64,000 nucleotides of DNA. Origin: Streptomyces sp. NBC_01775. Lineage in GTDB: Bacteria > Actinomycetota > Actinomycetes > Streptomycetales > Streptomycetaceae. The stretch covers positions 6,510,001-6,574,000 of the forward strand of contig NZ_CP109104.1 of assembly GCF_035917675.1 (NCBI RefSeq), given 5' to 3'. A program made the translations under genes and the position numbers. The notes below the pieces were generated by a model. That model was given only the letters and a program-made list of their open reading frames with translations, ran no database searches and had not been told where the DNA came from. Of this stretch, positions 17,470 to 25,687 are shown one piece after another; positions within the stretch are counted from its first letter, which is position 1; the number at the start of each line of letters is the position of its first letter.

Positions 17470-18417
17470 TCAGGCGGACAGGTGCTCGGCGACGAGTGCC
17501 CGGGCCGGGTCGAGGTCGTCGGGCGACTTCAGTGCCAGGTTGCGCACCTGCGGCTGGGCGCGCTTCGCCAGACCGGTGAGGGTGCCGCCGGGGCACAGCT
17601 CGATCAAGGTGGTGGCGCCCAGTTCCTTGAAGGTGTCCATGCACAGGTCCCATCGCACCGGCGCTGAGATCTGGTGGACGAGACGGCGAACGACCTCCTG
17701 GCCCGAGTCCACGACCTGGCCGTCGAGGTTGGAGACGTAGCGCACCGCCGGATCGCCCGGCTCGACGCCCGCCACGGCCGCCTCCATGGCGGGCACGGCG
17801 GAAGCCATGTGCTCGGTGTGGAAGGCACCCGCGACCTTCAGCGCGATGACCCTGGCCTTCTCCGGCCGGTCCTCGGACAGCGCGGCGAGCTGCTCGGTGG
17901 TGCCGGCCGCGACGATCTGGCCGGCGCCGTTCATGTTGGCCGGGGTCAGGCCGAGCTTGTCCAGGTGTTCCGTCACGGTCTCCTGGTCGCCACCGAGCAC
18001 GGCGGACATGCCGGTCTCGCTGACGGCCGCGGCCTCGGCCATCGCCAGGCCGCGGGCCCGCACGATCCGCATGGCCTCCAGCGGGGTCAGCACCCCGGCG
18101 AGCGCTGCGGCGGCCAGCTCACCGACGCTGTGGCCCGCGAGGGCGCCCACCGCGCCGAAGGCGCCGGGCGAGTCCTGGCCGGGCCTGTGGTCCAGCAGTT
18201 CATAGGCGGACAGCAGGCTCGCCGCGACCAGCAGAGGCTGGGCGACGGCTGTGTCACGGATCTCCTCGGCGTCGGCCTCGGTGCCGTAATGCACCAGGTC
18301 GAGGTCGATGGCGGCCGACCACTCGGCGACCCGGTCGGTGACGCCGGGAAGTTCGAGCCAGGGGGTCAGCAGGCCAGGCTTCTGGGCGCCTTGGCCGGGA
18401 GCGACGAGTACGAGCAC
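17470..18417 (-). CDS. fabD: malonyl-CoA:ACP malonyltransferase
   Basis: 315 aa. The catalytic serine is Ser97 in AGHSVGE and the histidine is His200 in GAFHTEHM. The N-terminal VAPGQGAQKPG is typical. It loads malonyl groups onto ACP for FabH and FabF, and is also used by polyketide synthases. First gene of the operon, starting at GTG 18417, 100 bases from the fasR stop. Confidence 0.95.
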   Translation of the reverse strand: MLVLVAPGQGAQKPGLLTPWLELPGVTDRVAEWSAAIDLDLVHYGTEADAEEIRDTAVAQPLLVAASLLSAYELLDHRPGQDSPGAFGAVGALAGHSVGELAAAALAGVLTPLEAMRIVRARGLAMAEAAAVSETGMSAVLGGDQETVTEHLDKLGLTPANMNGAGQIVAAGTTEQLAALSEDRPEKARVIALKVAGAFHTEHMASAVPAMEAAVAGVEPGDPAVRYVSNLDGQVVDSGQEVVRRLVHQISAPVRWDLCMDTFKELGATTLIELCPGGTLTGLAKRAQPQVRNLALKSPDDLDPARALVAEHLSA

Positions 18418-18442
18418 TCTCTCACTCTCTCCTGTGGGCAGT

Positions 18443-18462
18443 GGTCCCCGCCGGTGGGGACC
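18443..18462. promoter_or_regulatory. inverted repeat in the fasR-fabD gap, candidate regulatory site
   Basis: Perfect arms GGTCCCC / GGGGACC separated by six bases, centred 35 bases upstream of the fabD start. FasR is known to activate fabDHPF from a site upstream of fabD in S. coelicolor. Whether this repeat is that site, or a transcript hairpin, cannot be decided from sequence. Confidence 0.4.
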
Positions 18463-18517
18463 GAGACGAAGAACGGTGAGGGGAATTGTGGACCCTCAAC
18501 AAAAGACGCGCGCTAGC

Positions 18518-19702
18518 TTACGGCTGGCCTCCGAAGTCGGCGAGACGCCCCAGGATCAGCGCGATACGCAGTGTGAACGCGGAGCGCACATCCGAGGGTG
18601 ACCAGCCGGTGACGTCCGTCACACGTCGCAGCCGGTAGCGCACGGTGTTGGGGTGCACGAACAGCATTCGGGCGGCACCCTCCAGGCTACTCGCCTGCTC
18701 CAGATAGACGCTCAGCGTCTCCAGCAGCGCGGAGCCGACCTCCTCCAGCGGTCTGTAGATCTCCTCCACCAACAGGTCCCGTGCGACGGGGTCGCCCGCC
18801 ATCGCACGTTCCGGAAGCAGATCGTCCGCCAGTACCGGGCGCGGGGCGTCCGGCCAGGCGGGGCACGCTTTCAGGCCGGCCATCGCCGCCTGTGCCGAGC
18901 GGGTCGCCGCCAGCAGGTCGCCCACCACGGGCCCCGCCACCACGGGCCCGGCGGCGAACGGGCCGATCAGGGACTTCGCGGCCTTCAGCGGGTTGTCGGA
19001 GCCGCCGGCGATCACCACCAGACGGCTGCCCAGCACGCCCGTGAGCACCTGGAGCTTGGCGTGCCGCGAGGCCCGGCGGATCGCCTCCACCGTCAGCTCG
19101 CTGTCCCCGTCCGGCGCGGTGCCCAGGACGACGGCGACGTGCTCGGGGGAGTTCCAGCCCAGCGCGGCGGCGCGGGAGACCGCGCCCTCGTCGACCTCGC
19201 CCGAGAGGACCGCGTTGACCACCAGCGACTCCAGGCGGGCGTCCCACGCGCCGCGTGCCTCCGCCGCCTGCGCGTAGACCTGTGCCGTCGCGAAGGCGAT
19301 CTCCCGCGCGTACACCAGCAGCGCTTCGCGCAGTACGGACTCGTCACCGGGCGCCGCGACCTCGTCGATGGCCGTCTCGACGACCTCGATGGTGGTGCGC
19401 ACCATCTCCACGGTCTGCCGCAGGGTGATCGCCCGGGTCAGCTCGCGGGGCGCCGTGCCGAACACGTCCGTGCTGATCGCCTGCGGCGTCTCGGGGTGCC
19501 GGAACCACTCGGTGAAGGCCGCGATGCCCGCCTGCGCGACCAGGCCGATCCAGGAGCGGTTCTCCGGCGGCATCGCGCGGTACCAGGGCAGCTGCTCGTC
19601 CATGCGCGCGATGGCGGCGGCGGCGAGCTTCCCCGAGGACTGCTCAAGTCTGCGCAGGGTGGCCAGGTGCGGATGCTGGGACGGGTCTGTGGGTTCGGGC
19701 AC
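18518..19702 (-). CDS. fasR: PucR-family activator of fatty-acid synthesis, FasR
   Basis: 394 aa. The N-terminal helical domain has the conserved WYRAMPPENRSWIGLVAQAG. A GGDEF-like middle follows, and the PucR HTH lies at the C-terminus (LFVHPNTVRYRLRRVTDVTG). Position directly upstream of fabD and overall sequence match FasR, described as the activator of the fab operon in S. coelicolor. I placed the start at GTG 19702, with AGGCAGG about eight bases upstream. An ATG six codons earlier (19720) has no obvious ribosome site. Confidence 0.88.
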   Translation of the reverse strand: MPEPTDPSQHPHLATLRRLEQSSGKLAAAAIARMDEQLPWYRAMPPENRSWIGLVAQAGIAAFTEWFRHPETPQAISTDVFGTAPRELTRAITLRQTVEMVRTTIEVVETAIDEVAAPGDESVLREALLVYAREIAFATAQVYAQAAEARGAWDARLESLVVNAVLSGEVDEGAVSRAAALGWNSPEHVAVVLGTAPDGDSELTVEAIRRASRHAKLQVLTGVLGSRLVVIAGGSDNPLKAAKSLIGPFAAGPVVAGPVVGDLLAATRSAQAAMAGLKACPAWPDAPRPVLADDLLPERAMAGDPVARDLLVEEIYRPLEEVGSALLETLSVYLEQASSLEGAARMLFVHPNTVRYRLRRVTDVTGWSPSDVRSAFTLRIALILGRLADFGGQP

Positions 19703-19874
19703 GGGACAAGCCTGCCTCATCGGAAGGAGTGCCAGGGCGCGGGGGCTGGCGGGGGTGCCGGGGCGGCGCCAGGACCCGTGCCGGGGCCGCGCCGGATCTC
19801 CGCCGGTGGCGGCGGCGGAGCCCTGCCGGGGCCGACGGCGGGGAGCACCCGACGGCCGGGGCTACGGTGGGCTC

Positions 19875-20546
19875 ATGACGCAGGTGTGGAGGGCCGCCGA
19901 CCGGTACAGGGGCGGTGACCAGGAGGCCGGGATCGACACCCGGCACGCCTTCTCCTTCTCCGGTTTCTACGATCCGGAGAATGTGAACTTCGGGCTGCTG
20001 GTGGCCTGTAACGAGGAACGTCTGGCGCCGGGCGCCGGGTTCCCGCTTCACCCGCACAGGGACGTCGAGATCGTGACCTGGGTGATCGAGGGCGAGCTGG
20101 AGCACCGTGATTCGGCGGGGCACTCCTCGCTGGTGCGCCCCGGCGACGTCCAGCGGCTGGGCGCCGGCAGCGGGGTGCGGCACACCGAACGCAACGCGGG
20201 GGACGGGCCGCTGCGCTTCGTCCAGATGTGGCTGGTGCCCGGCGCCTTCGGCACGGAACCCGAGTACGAGATCGTACGGGGCATCGCCGACGGCACGCCT
20301 TTCGCGCTGCCCCGCACGGAGGCGGTCTTGCACGTGCGGCGGCTGGCCGACGGCGCGCGTACGGCGGTGCCGGACGCGGCCTTCGTGTACGTCCATGTCC
20401 TGTGCGGCGAGGCGCTGCTGGGCGAACAGGCCCTGCGCGAGGGCGACGCGGCGCGGATCAGCGACGCGCAGGACCTGGAGCTGCGCGCGCTGGGCCGGGC
20501 GGAACTGCTGCTGTGGGAGATGCACGCGGAGCCCGGCTACGGGTGA
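19875..20546 (+). CDS. pirin family protein
   Basis: 223 aa. Bicupin with the N-terminal metal site HPHRDVEIVTWVIEGELEHRD (His-x-His ... Glu) and a second cupin without clear metal ligands. This resembles YhhW-type pirins with quercetin dioxygenase-like activity, or redox sensors. No signal peptide. It lies divergent from fasR after a 172-base G-rich gap in which I see no clear control site. Confidence 0.88.
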   Translation: MTQVWRAADRYRGGDQEAGIDTRHAFSFSGFYDPENVNFGLLVACNEERLAPGAGFPLHPHRDVEIVTWVIEGELEHRDSAGHSSLVRPGDVQRLGAGSGVRHTERNAGDGPLRFVQMWLVPGAFGTEPEYEIVRGIADGTPFALPRTEAVLHVRRLADGARTAVPDAAFVYVHVLCGEALLGEQALREGDAARISDAQDLELRALGRAELLLWEMHAEPGYG

Positions 20547-20649
20547 GGGCGCTCTGGCGCTCAGGGCCGCCCGCGGGGTCCGGGCTGGTCCGGCTGCATC
20601 GTTCGGGCTGGTCCGGCTGCCGGTCCGGCTGGGCCGGTCCGGGTCCGGG

Positions 20650-21465
20650 CTACCCGCGCAATTCGGCCAGGACCGCGTCGGTGAACGGCGTCCACACCTC
20701 GGCCGCCCAGGGCCCGAAGTCCCGGTCGGTCAGCGCCACGCACGCGGCGCCCGCCTCGGGGTCCACCCACAAGAACGTCCCCGACTGACCGAAGTGCCCG
20801 AAGGTGCGCGGCGAGGACGTGTCGCCCGTCCAGTGCGGGGACTTCGTGCCGCGGATCTCGAAGCCCAGCCCCCAGTCGTTCGGCTTCTGGCGGCCGTAGC
20901 CGGGCAGCACCCCGTTCAGGCCGGGGTGGACGACCGAGGTCGCCTCCTGGACCGTCGTACGGTCCAGGAGCGTCGGCGCCTGGAGTTCGGCCGCGAAACG
21001 GACAAGGTCCTCCAGGGTGGAGACGGCGTCCTTGGCGGCGGAGCCGGACAGTTCGGTCGCGGCCATGCCCAGCGGCTGGAGCACCGCCTCGTCCAGATAC
21101 CGCGGGAAGGGGATCTCCGTCGCCTTGGCCAGGTGGTCGGCGAGGGTCTCGAAGCCCGTGTTGGAGTAGATCCGGCGGGTGCCGGGCTCCGCCATCACGC
21201 GCTGCTCGTCGAAGGCAAGGCCCGAGGTGTGTGCCAGCAGGTGCCGCACCGTCGAGCCCTCCGGGCCCGCGGGCTCCTCCAGCTCGACGGCGCCCTCCTC
21301 CACGGCCACGAGTGCCGCGTAGGCGGACAGCAGTTTGGTGACGGAGGCGAGCGCGAAGCGTTGCCGGGCGGGGCCGTGCGTGCCGGCAAGCGTGCCGTCC
21401 GCGCGTACGACGGCCGCGGCGGCGGTCGGCGCGGGCCAGGTCTCGATCATCCGCAGGCTCTCCAT
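20650..21465 (-). CDS. serine hydrolase, class C beta-lactamase / DD-peptidase fold
   Basis: 271 aa. The SxxK motif is ASVTKLLSAYAAL, the YxN motif is IYSNTGFE, and the third motif region (GHFGQSGTFLWVDP) contains a His-x-x-Gly variant. No signal peptide is visible, so a cytoplasmic esterase or peptidase-like enzyme is likelier than a secreted beta-lactamase. ATG 21465 was chosen; upstream extension is only antisense to the merR-like gene. It is divergent from the MerR regulator. Confidence 0.85.
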   Translation of the reverse strand: MESLRMIETWPAPTAAAAVVRADGTLAGTHGPARQRFALASVTKLLSAYAALVAVEEGAVELEEPAGPEGSTVRHLLAHTSGLAFDEQRVMAEPGTRRIYSNTGFETLADHLAKATEIPFPRYLDEAVLQPLGMAATELSGSAAKDAVSTLEDLVRFAAELQAPTLLDRTTVQEATSVVHPGLNGVLPGYGRQKPNDWGLGFEIRGTKSPHWTGDTSSPRTFGHFGQSGTFLWVDPEAGAACVALTDRDFGPWAAEVWTPFTDAVLAELRG

Positions 21466-21511
21466 GTGCCCGAGCCTAACGCCCGGGAATTGCCGTCGTT
21501 TTTGCCCTTGC

Positions 21512-21527
21512 TTGGAGTGCGCTCTAA
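21512..21527 (+). promoter_or_regulatory. MerR-type operator
   Basis: TTGGAG-TGCG-CTCTAA is a near-perfect palindrome (one mismatch) and has the classic look of MerR-family sites that sit in the long spacer of the target promoter. It lies 18 bases before the MerR-family ATG and 47 bases from the divergent hydrolase start, so it probably serves autoregulation. Confidence 0.65.
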
Positions 21528-21544
21528 CTTCGTAGCGTTCACTT

Positions 21545-22015
21545 ATGACCGTGATGGATGCCGGAACGGACACGGAGACACGAGACGCCCCGACGGCGCG
21601 TGAGCAGTGCGGAGCGGACAATGCCCCACATCCGCGCCCCGACGGACAGGACATGTACACCATCAGCGAGGTGTCGGCGATCAGCGGTCTGAGCGCGCAC
21701 ACGCTGCGCTGGTACGAGCGGATCGGCCTGATGCCGCACGTGGACCGCACCCACACGGGACAGCGCCGCTTCACCAACCGCGACTTGGACTGGCTGAATC
21801 TGGTGGGCAAGCTGCGGCTGACGGGTATGCCGGTCGCCGGCATGGTGCGCTACGCGGAACTGGTGCGCCAGGGTGCGCAGACCTTCGGCGAGCGCAAGGC
21901 CCTGCTGGAGACGACCAGAGAGGACGTGCTGCGCCGGATCGACGAGCTGCACGACACCCTGGCCGTCCTCAACCACAAGATCGACGTCTACTCGCAGCCG
22001 GCGCGTACTACCTGA
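21545..22015 (+). CDS. MerR-family transcriptional regulator
   Basis: 156 aa. The winged HTH begins near residue 37 (MYTISEVSAISGLSAHTLRW), preceded by an acidic leader, then YERIGLMPHVDRTHTGQRRF and a coiled-coil dimerisation helix. The short C-terminal part without cysteines resembles the aldehyde/electrophile or small-effector MerR group and not metal sensors. A MerR-like operator lies immediately upstream. Confidence 0.88.
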   Translation: MTVMDAGTDTETRDAPTAREQCGADNAPHPRPDGQDMYTISEVSAISGLSAHTLRWYERIGLMPHVDRTHTGQRRFTNRDLDWLNLVGKLRLTGMPVAGMVRYAELVRQGAQTFGERKALLETTREDVLRRIDELHDTLAVLNHKIDVYSQPARTT

Positions 22016-22122
22016 GCTGCCTGAGCTGCCTGGTCTGCCGCCCGGCCCCCGGTCGGACATCAGGCGCCGCGGATCTCAGGTGCCGTGAGGCCGGCTCACA
22101 CCACCGCGAAGGCATGACGGGC

Positions 22123-23499
22123 TCACACCACCGCGAGGGCATAGAGCGCGAAGGCCGCGGCCAGGGTGCCCGCCAGGACCCGGGGTCCGGGCGCCGCGCT
22201 CTTCCACGGTGTCTCGAAGCGCCGCGTCACCCACCCCGTCGCCACGAGCACGAGGGCGAAGAGCGGCAGCCACGCGAGGCGGGCCGCCACCCAGACCGGG
22301 GAGTCGGGCGCCGCCGTCAGCCCGCCGACGGTGCTCCACGGGGCGCTCGGTACAGCCACTGCCAGCATGGCCGTCTGGTGCCAGCACAAGACCGTCATGG
22401 CCGAGAGGTTGACGACCACGACCGGTGCCCACAGGGCCGGCCGCCGCAGCGCCGAGGCGAGCCGTCCGCGCAGCAGGACCGCGGCGCCGCACTGGAGGGA
22501 GGCGAGGGCGAGCACCAGGAGCGACGGAGGATGCGAGTTGGTGCGGGTCTCGCCCGGGACGCCCACCATCGACACCGGATAGTGGAAGAAAACCAGCAGC
22601 ACGGCGAACAGCGCGCCGCCCCCGGCGAGCAGCAGCGCGCCGCCCCGCCCGCGCAGCTTGCCCTCGCCCCAGCAGACGCCCAACTGGTAGGCGAACAGCC
22701 ATCCGGGCAGCAGGTTGAGCAGACCCAGCCAGGACGGCATCGCCTGGCCGAGCGGCCCGTAGCGCAGGAGGTCGACGGCGGCCACCGTGCCCAGCAGCGG
22801 CGCGGCGGCCCATACTCCGATCCGCTCGCAGGCCCGCACGCAATACGGCGTCAGCGCCGTGACGCCCGCGTAGATCCCGACGAACCACAGCGGCTGCACC
22901 ACGAGGACGGCCGCCGTACGCAGCGTCGCCCCAGGCACCCCCAAGAACGAGAGCAGCGGCAGCAAGGCCGCCCACACGGCGGTGACTCCCAGGACGGGAC
23001 GGCCCAGGCGCAGCAGCCGCCCGCGCAGCCAGGCACCCGCCGGCCCGCCGAGCGCGCGATGGCGCTTGTAGGAGAGCACGGAGGAGTAGCCGCCCACCAG
23101 GAAGAAGATTCCGAGGAGTTGGAGGACCCAGCTCAGCGGCGCCAGTTGCCCGAACGTGGCCAGCGGACTGGCGTTGTGCAGCGCCCCCGCCCCGTCCCGG
23201 GTGAAACCGCCGAGCATCCAGTGGCCCAGCACGACGCCGAGCAGCCCCAGCGCGCGCAACCCGTCAATGGCACGGTCCCGGTGTGCGGGAGTGCGCTCCT
23301 CGACGGCACGCACGGCGCCCGCCAGCCCGCGTCGCAGTGTGGTGGCGCGGGGCGGGGCGGTACGCCCGCCCGCGGTGCCGCCCGGGATGGGACGGCGGGT
23401 TGCCGGGGACGGTGAACGACGGATCGCCGGGAGCGGCGTACGGCTCGTCGCCGGGGACGGTAAGCGTCTACGGGCGTCAGCGGGCGTCGGTGCGGGCAT
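22123..23499 (-). CDS. integral membrane acyltransferase (acyltransferase 3 family)
   Basis: 458 aa. A ~75-residue Arg/Pro-rich cytoplasmic leader precedes ten or more hydrophobic segments. The family signature with catalytic His is DGLRALGLLGVVLGHW near residue 80. These proteins move acyl groups onto envelope or exported molecules. GAAGGAG lies nine bases before ATG 23499. Its first 23 bases overlap the 3' end of the DUF1023 hydrolase gene, so the two are probably co-translated. Confidence 0.85.
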   Translation of the reverse strand: MPAPTPADARRRLPSPATSRTPLPAIRRSPSPATRRPIPGGTAGGRTAPPRATTLRRGLAGAVRAVEERTPAHRDRAIDGLRALGLLGVVLGHWMLGGFTRDGAGALHNASPLATFGQLAPLSWVLQLLGIFFLVGGYSSVLSYKRHRALGGPAGAWLRGRLLRLGRPVLGVTAVWAALLPLLSFLGVPGATLRTAAVLVVQPLWFVGIYAGVTALTPYCVRACERIGVWAAAPLLGTVAAVDLLRYGPLGQAMPSWLGLLNLLPGWLFAYQLGVCWGEGKLRGRGGALLLAGGGALFAVLLVFFHYPVSMVGVPGETRTNSHPPSLLVLALASLQCGAAVLLRGRLASALRRPALWAPVVVVNLSAMTVLCWHQTAMLAVAVPSAPWSTVGGLTAAPDSPVWVAARLAWLPLFALVLVATGWVTRRFETPWKSAAPGPRVLAGTLAAAFALYALAVV

Positions 23500-24676
23500 C
23501 GGAGCACTCCTTCGAGGTGGCCGAGCAGTGGACCGAGTGGTATGAACGCAGCGCGACGGCGGAGAAGTTGGCCAGCGAGTCGGTGCCCGGTTCGAGATAG
23601 CCCGCGTGCCCGTCCGCCTCGTCGGACGAGACCACCCGGGCGCCGAAGCCCTCACCGGCCGGGTCGGCGCCGTGTCCCAGGCCGAGGAGGCTGACGTTGG
23701 GGATGTTGCCGATCCAGTCCTTCTCGGTGTGCGCCGCCCACACGGGCACCCTTGTGCGCAGGGCGGACACCGACTCGGCCCGGATGCCGGGGGAGCCGAA
23801 GACGACCATGTCCCGCGCGTCCTCGCGCTCCAGCGAGGAGGCGGCCTCGCCGCAGACGACCGAGCCGTAGCTGTGGCACAGCAGGGCCGGAGCGGGCGCG
23901 CCCGTCCGGGCGAGGCCGTGCAGGAAGCGCTCCAGCCGGGGCGCGCCCGCCTCGGCCAGGCGCCCGGTGGCCGCGTCAGGACCGAGGCCGACCGGTGTGG
24001 TGTAGCCGACCCAGGCGATCACGGCCGTCCGCGATCCCGGGGAGCGCCGGGTCATCTCGGCGCGCAGCGACTTGGCCATGCCCGCGGGCCTGCCGTAGCG
24101 GTTCTTTCCGCCGTCGTCGAAGGTGCCCAGGTCGATGTCCGAGCCGGGCACGATCACGGCGGTGCGGTCCGCGTGCGGGAGGTCTCCGTAGACCTCGGCG
24201 ACCTGGCCCCTGCCGCGCGGGTCGAAAGCGAGTATCCGGTGGTGCGGAGCGAGGAGGCGGGAGTACCGGTCGGCCTTGGACCGGGCCAGCCGGTGATCCT
24301 GGGTGGTCAGCTCCGGGTCGGCCCCGCGCGAGAGTTCGGCCTGCCGCGCGTTCTTCAGGGCGAGTTTGTTGGCCTGGTAGCGGACGCGTACCGGGGCGCC
24401 GTCGAGATTGCCGACGGTGAGCGGGTGGCGCCGGGTCAGCGCGCGCACCTGGGCCGGGTCCAGCCCGGCGAAGAAGGAGGCCACTCGTTCGGGGCCGGCC
24501 GTAGCGGGGTCGGGCAGCGTGCGCCCCAGGGAGTTGTCGGCGCGCCATGCGGCGGCGCCCGGCGCCGGCCCCGTGACCGGGGTCTGCTCCGTGCCGAGAG
24601 CCAGGCCCGTCGTCCCCGCGATGGCGGCTCCAGCGAGCGAGGCGGCGATCAGAGCGCGCTTGAGGCGGCGCTTCAT
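23477..24676 (-). CDS. secreted alpha/beta hydrolase, DUF1023 family
   Basis: 399 aa. The signal sequence is MKRRLKRALIAASLAGAAIA, ending near ALGTEQ. The DUF1023 (Abhydrolase_8) core has its nucleophile Ser in LLCHSYGSVVCGEA; GLGHGADP and the HAGYLEPGTDSL region hold later conserved residues. Two cysteines near the C-terminus. It shares long stretches with the paralogue at 28414-29691. Function unknown; such proteins are predicted extracellular esterases or peptidases. Confidence 0.87.
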   Translation of the reverse strand: MKRRLKRALIAASLAGAAIAGTTGLALGTEQTPVTGPAPGAAAWRADNSLGRTLPDPATAGPERVASFFAGLDPAQVRALTRRHPLTVGNLDGAPVRVRYQANKLALKNARQAELSRGADPELTTQDHRLARSKADRYSRLLAPHHRILAFDPRGRGQVAEVYGDLPHADRTAVIVPGSDIDLGTFDDGGKNRYGRPAGMAKSLRAEMTRRSPGSRTAVIAWVGYTTPVGLGPDAATGRLAEAGAPRLERFLHGLARTGAPAPALLCHSYGSVVCGEAASSLEREDARDMVVFGSPGIRAESVSALRTRVPVWAAHTEKDWIGNIPNVSLLGLGHGADPAGEGFGARVVSSDEADGHAGYLEPGTDSLANFSAVALRSYHSVHCSATSKECSDARTDAR

Positions 24677-24961
24677 GGCGGTCTCCCTCCTTCTGCCGCC
24701 GGCCGGAGGGTCCCGGAGTGGGCGACGGAGGAAGCGTGCGGCGCCGGAAGCGTCCAGGGCGTCACTCCACGGAGCGAACCGCGGAGTGGTACCGGAGTAG
24801 GGGGAGGTCCACACGGCACGGCACGGCACGGCACGGTCGGCACGGCTCGGCACCACCTGCGCGGCCAGGCCCCGATGCGGTGCCCTCGCCCGGGGTGCCT
24901 ACCGGCAGGGGTGTGTGCCTACCGGCGGGGGGTGCCTATCGGCCGGAGGCCCCGGCCGTTC
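24677..24961. repeat. gap with simple repeats before the response regulator stop
   Basis: No gene. It contains a run of 5-base GGCAC repeats (24812-24845) and three loosely spaced copies of GGGTGCCTAYCGGC (24893-24945). No clear promoter could be set for the hydrolase gene. Confidence 0.5.
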
Positions 24962-25687
24962 CTACTGGTCGCCGGGCGCGATCAGCCCCGACTCGTAGGC
25001 GAAGATGACCGCTTGGGCGCGATCGCGCAGTCCGAGCTTGGTGAAGATGCGGCTCACATGGGTCTTCACCGTCTGTTCGGCGAGATGGAGCGAACCCGCG
25101 ATCTCCCCGTTCGACTGACCTCGCGCCACCAGCTCCAGCACCTCGGTCTCCCGTTCGGTCAGCCCCTTCAGCCGGAGCGCGGGCGCCGAGGAGCGGGCCC
25201 TGTGGGAGCCGGGGCGGCGCTGGCGGGCGAACTCCGCGATCAGCCGCCGGGTCACCGAGGGCGCCAGCAGGGCCTCGCCCGCGGCGACCACGCGCACGGC
25301 GGCGATCAGGTCGGCGGGCGGCGCGTCCTTGAGCAGGAAGCCGCTCGCACCCACCCGCAGGGCCTCGTAGACGTAGTCGTCCACGTCGAAGGTCGTCAGC
25401 ATCAGCACCTTGGGCGTGCGTGTGACTCCGGGCGGCGGCTCCAACAGCTGCTGGGCCGCCTCCAGTCCGTTCAGCACGGGCATCCGGACGTCCATCAGCA
25501 CGACATCCGGATGAGTGCTGCGGCACAGCTCGACGCCCCGCGCTCCATCCGGTGCCTCACCGACCACGTCGATGTCGCTCTGTGCCGCCAGCAGCGCCGC
25601 GAAGCCCGCGCGCACCATGGCCTGGTCGTCGACGATGACCACGCGGGTCACCTCGGAGGAAGCGCCGGGTGCGCCGGTGCCGCTCAT
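24962..25687 (-). CDS. NarL/FixJ-type response regulator
   Basis: 241 aa. The receiver domain has the acidic pair (VVIVDDQAMVRAG), the phospho-acceptor Asp in DVVLMDVRMPV and the conserved Lys in FLLKDAPP. A LuxR-type HTH follows (LTERETEVLELVARGQSNGE, TVKTHVSRIFTKLGLRDR). Its ATG overlaps the stop of the histidine kinase gene by four bases, so the two are coupled partners. Confidence 0.93.
   Translation of the reverse strand: MSGTGAPGASSEVTRVVIVDDQAMVRAGFAALLAAQSDIDVVGEAPDGARGVELCRSTHPDVVLMDVRMPVLNGLEAAQQLLEPPPGVTRTPKVLMLTTFDVDDYVYEALRVGASGFLLKDAPPADLIAAVRVVAAGEALLAPSVTRRLIAEFARQRRPGSHRARSSAPALRLKGLTERETEVLELVARGQSNGEIAGSLHLAEQTVKTHVSRIFTKLGLRDRAQAVIFAYESGLIAPGDQ

Noticed and set aside
20650..21465. 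Secreted beta-lactamase
   Set aside because: No signal peptide, short length and a modified third motif make an intracellular serine hydrolase likelier.
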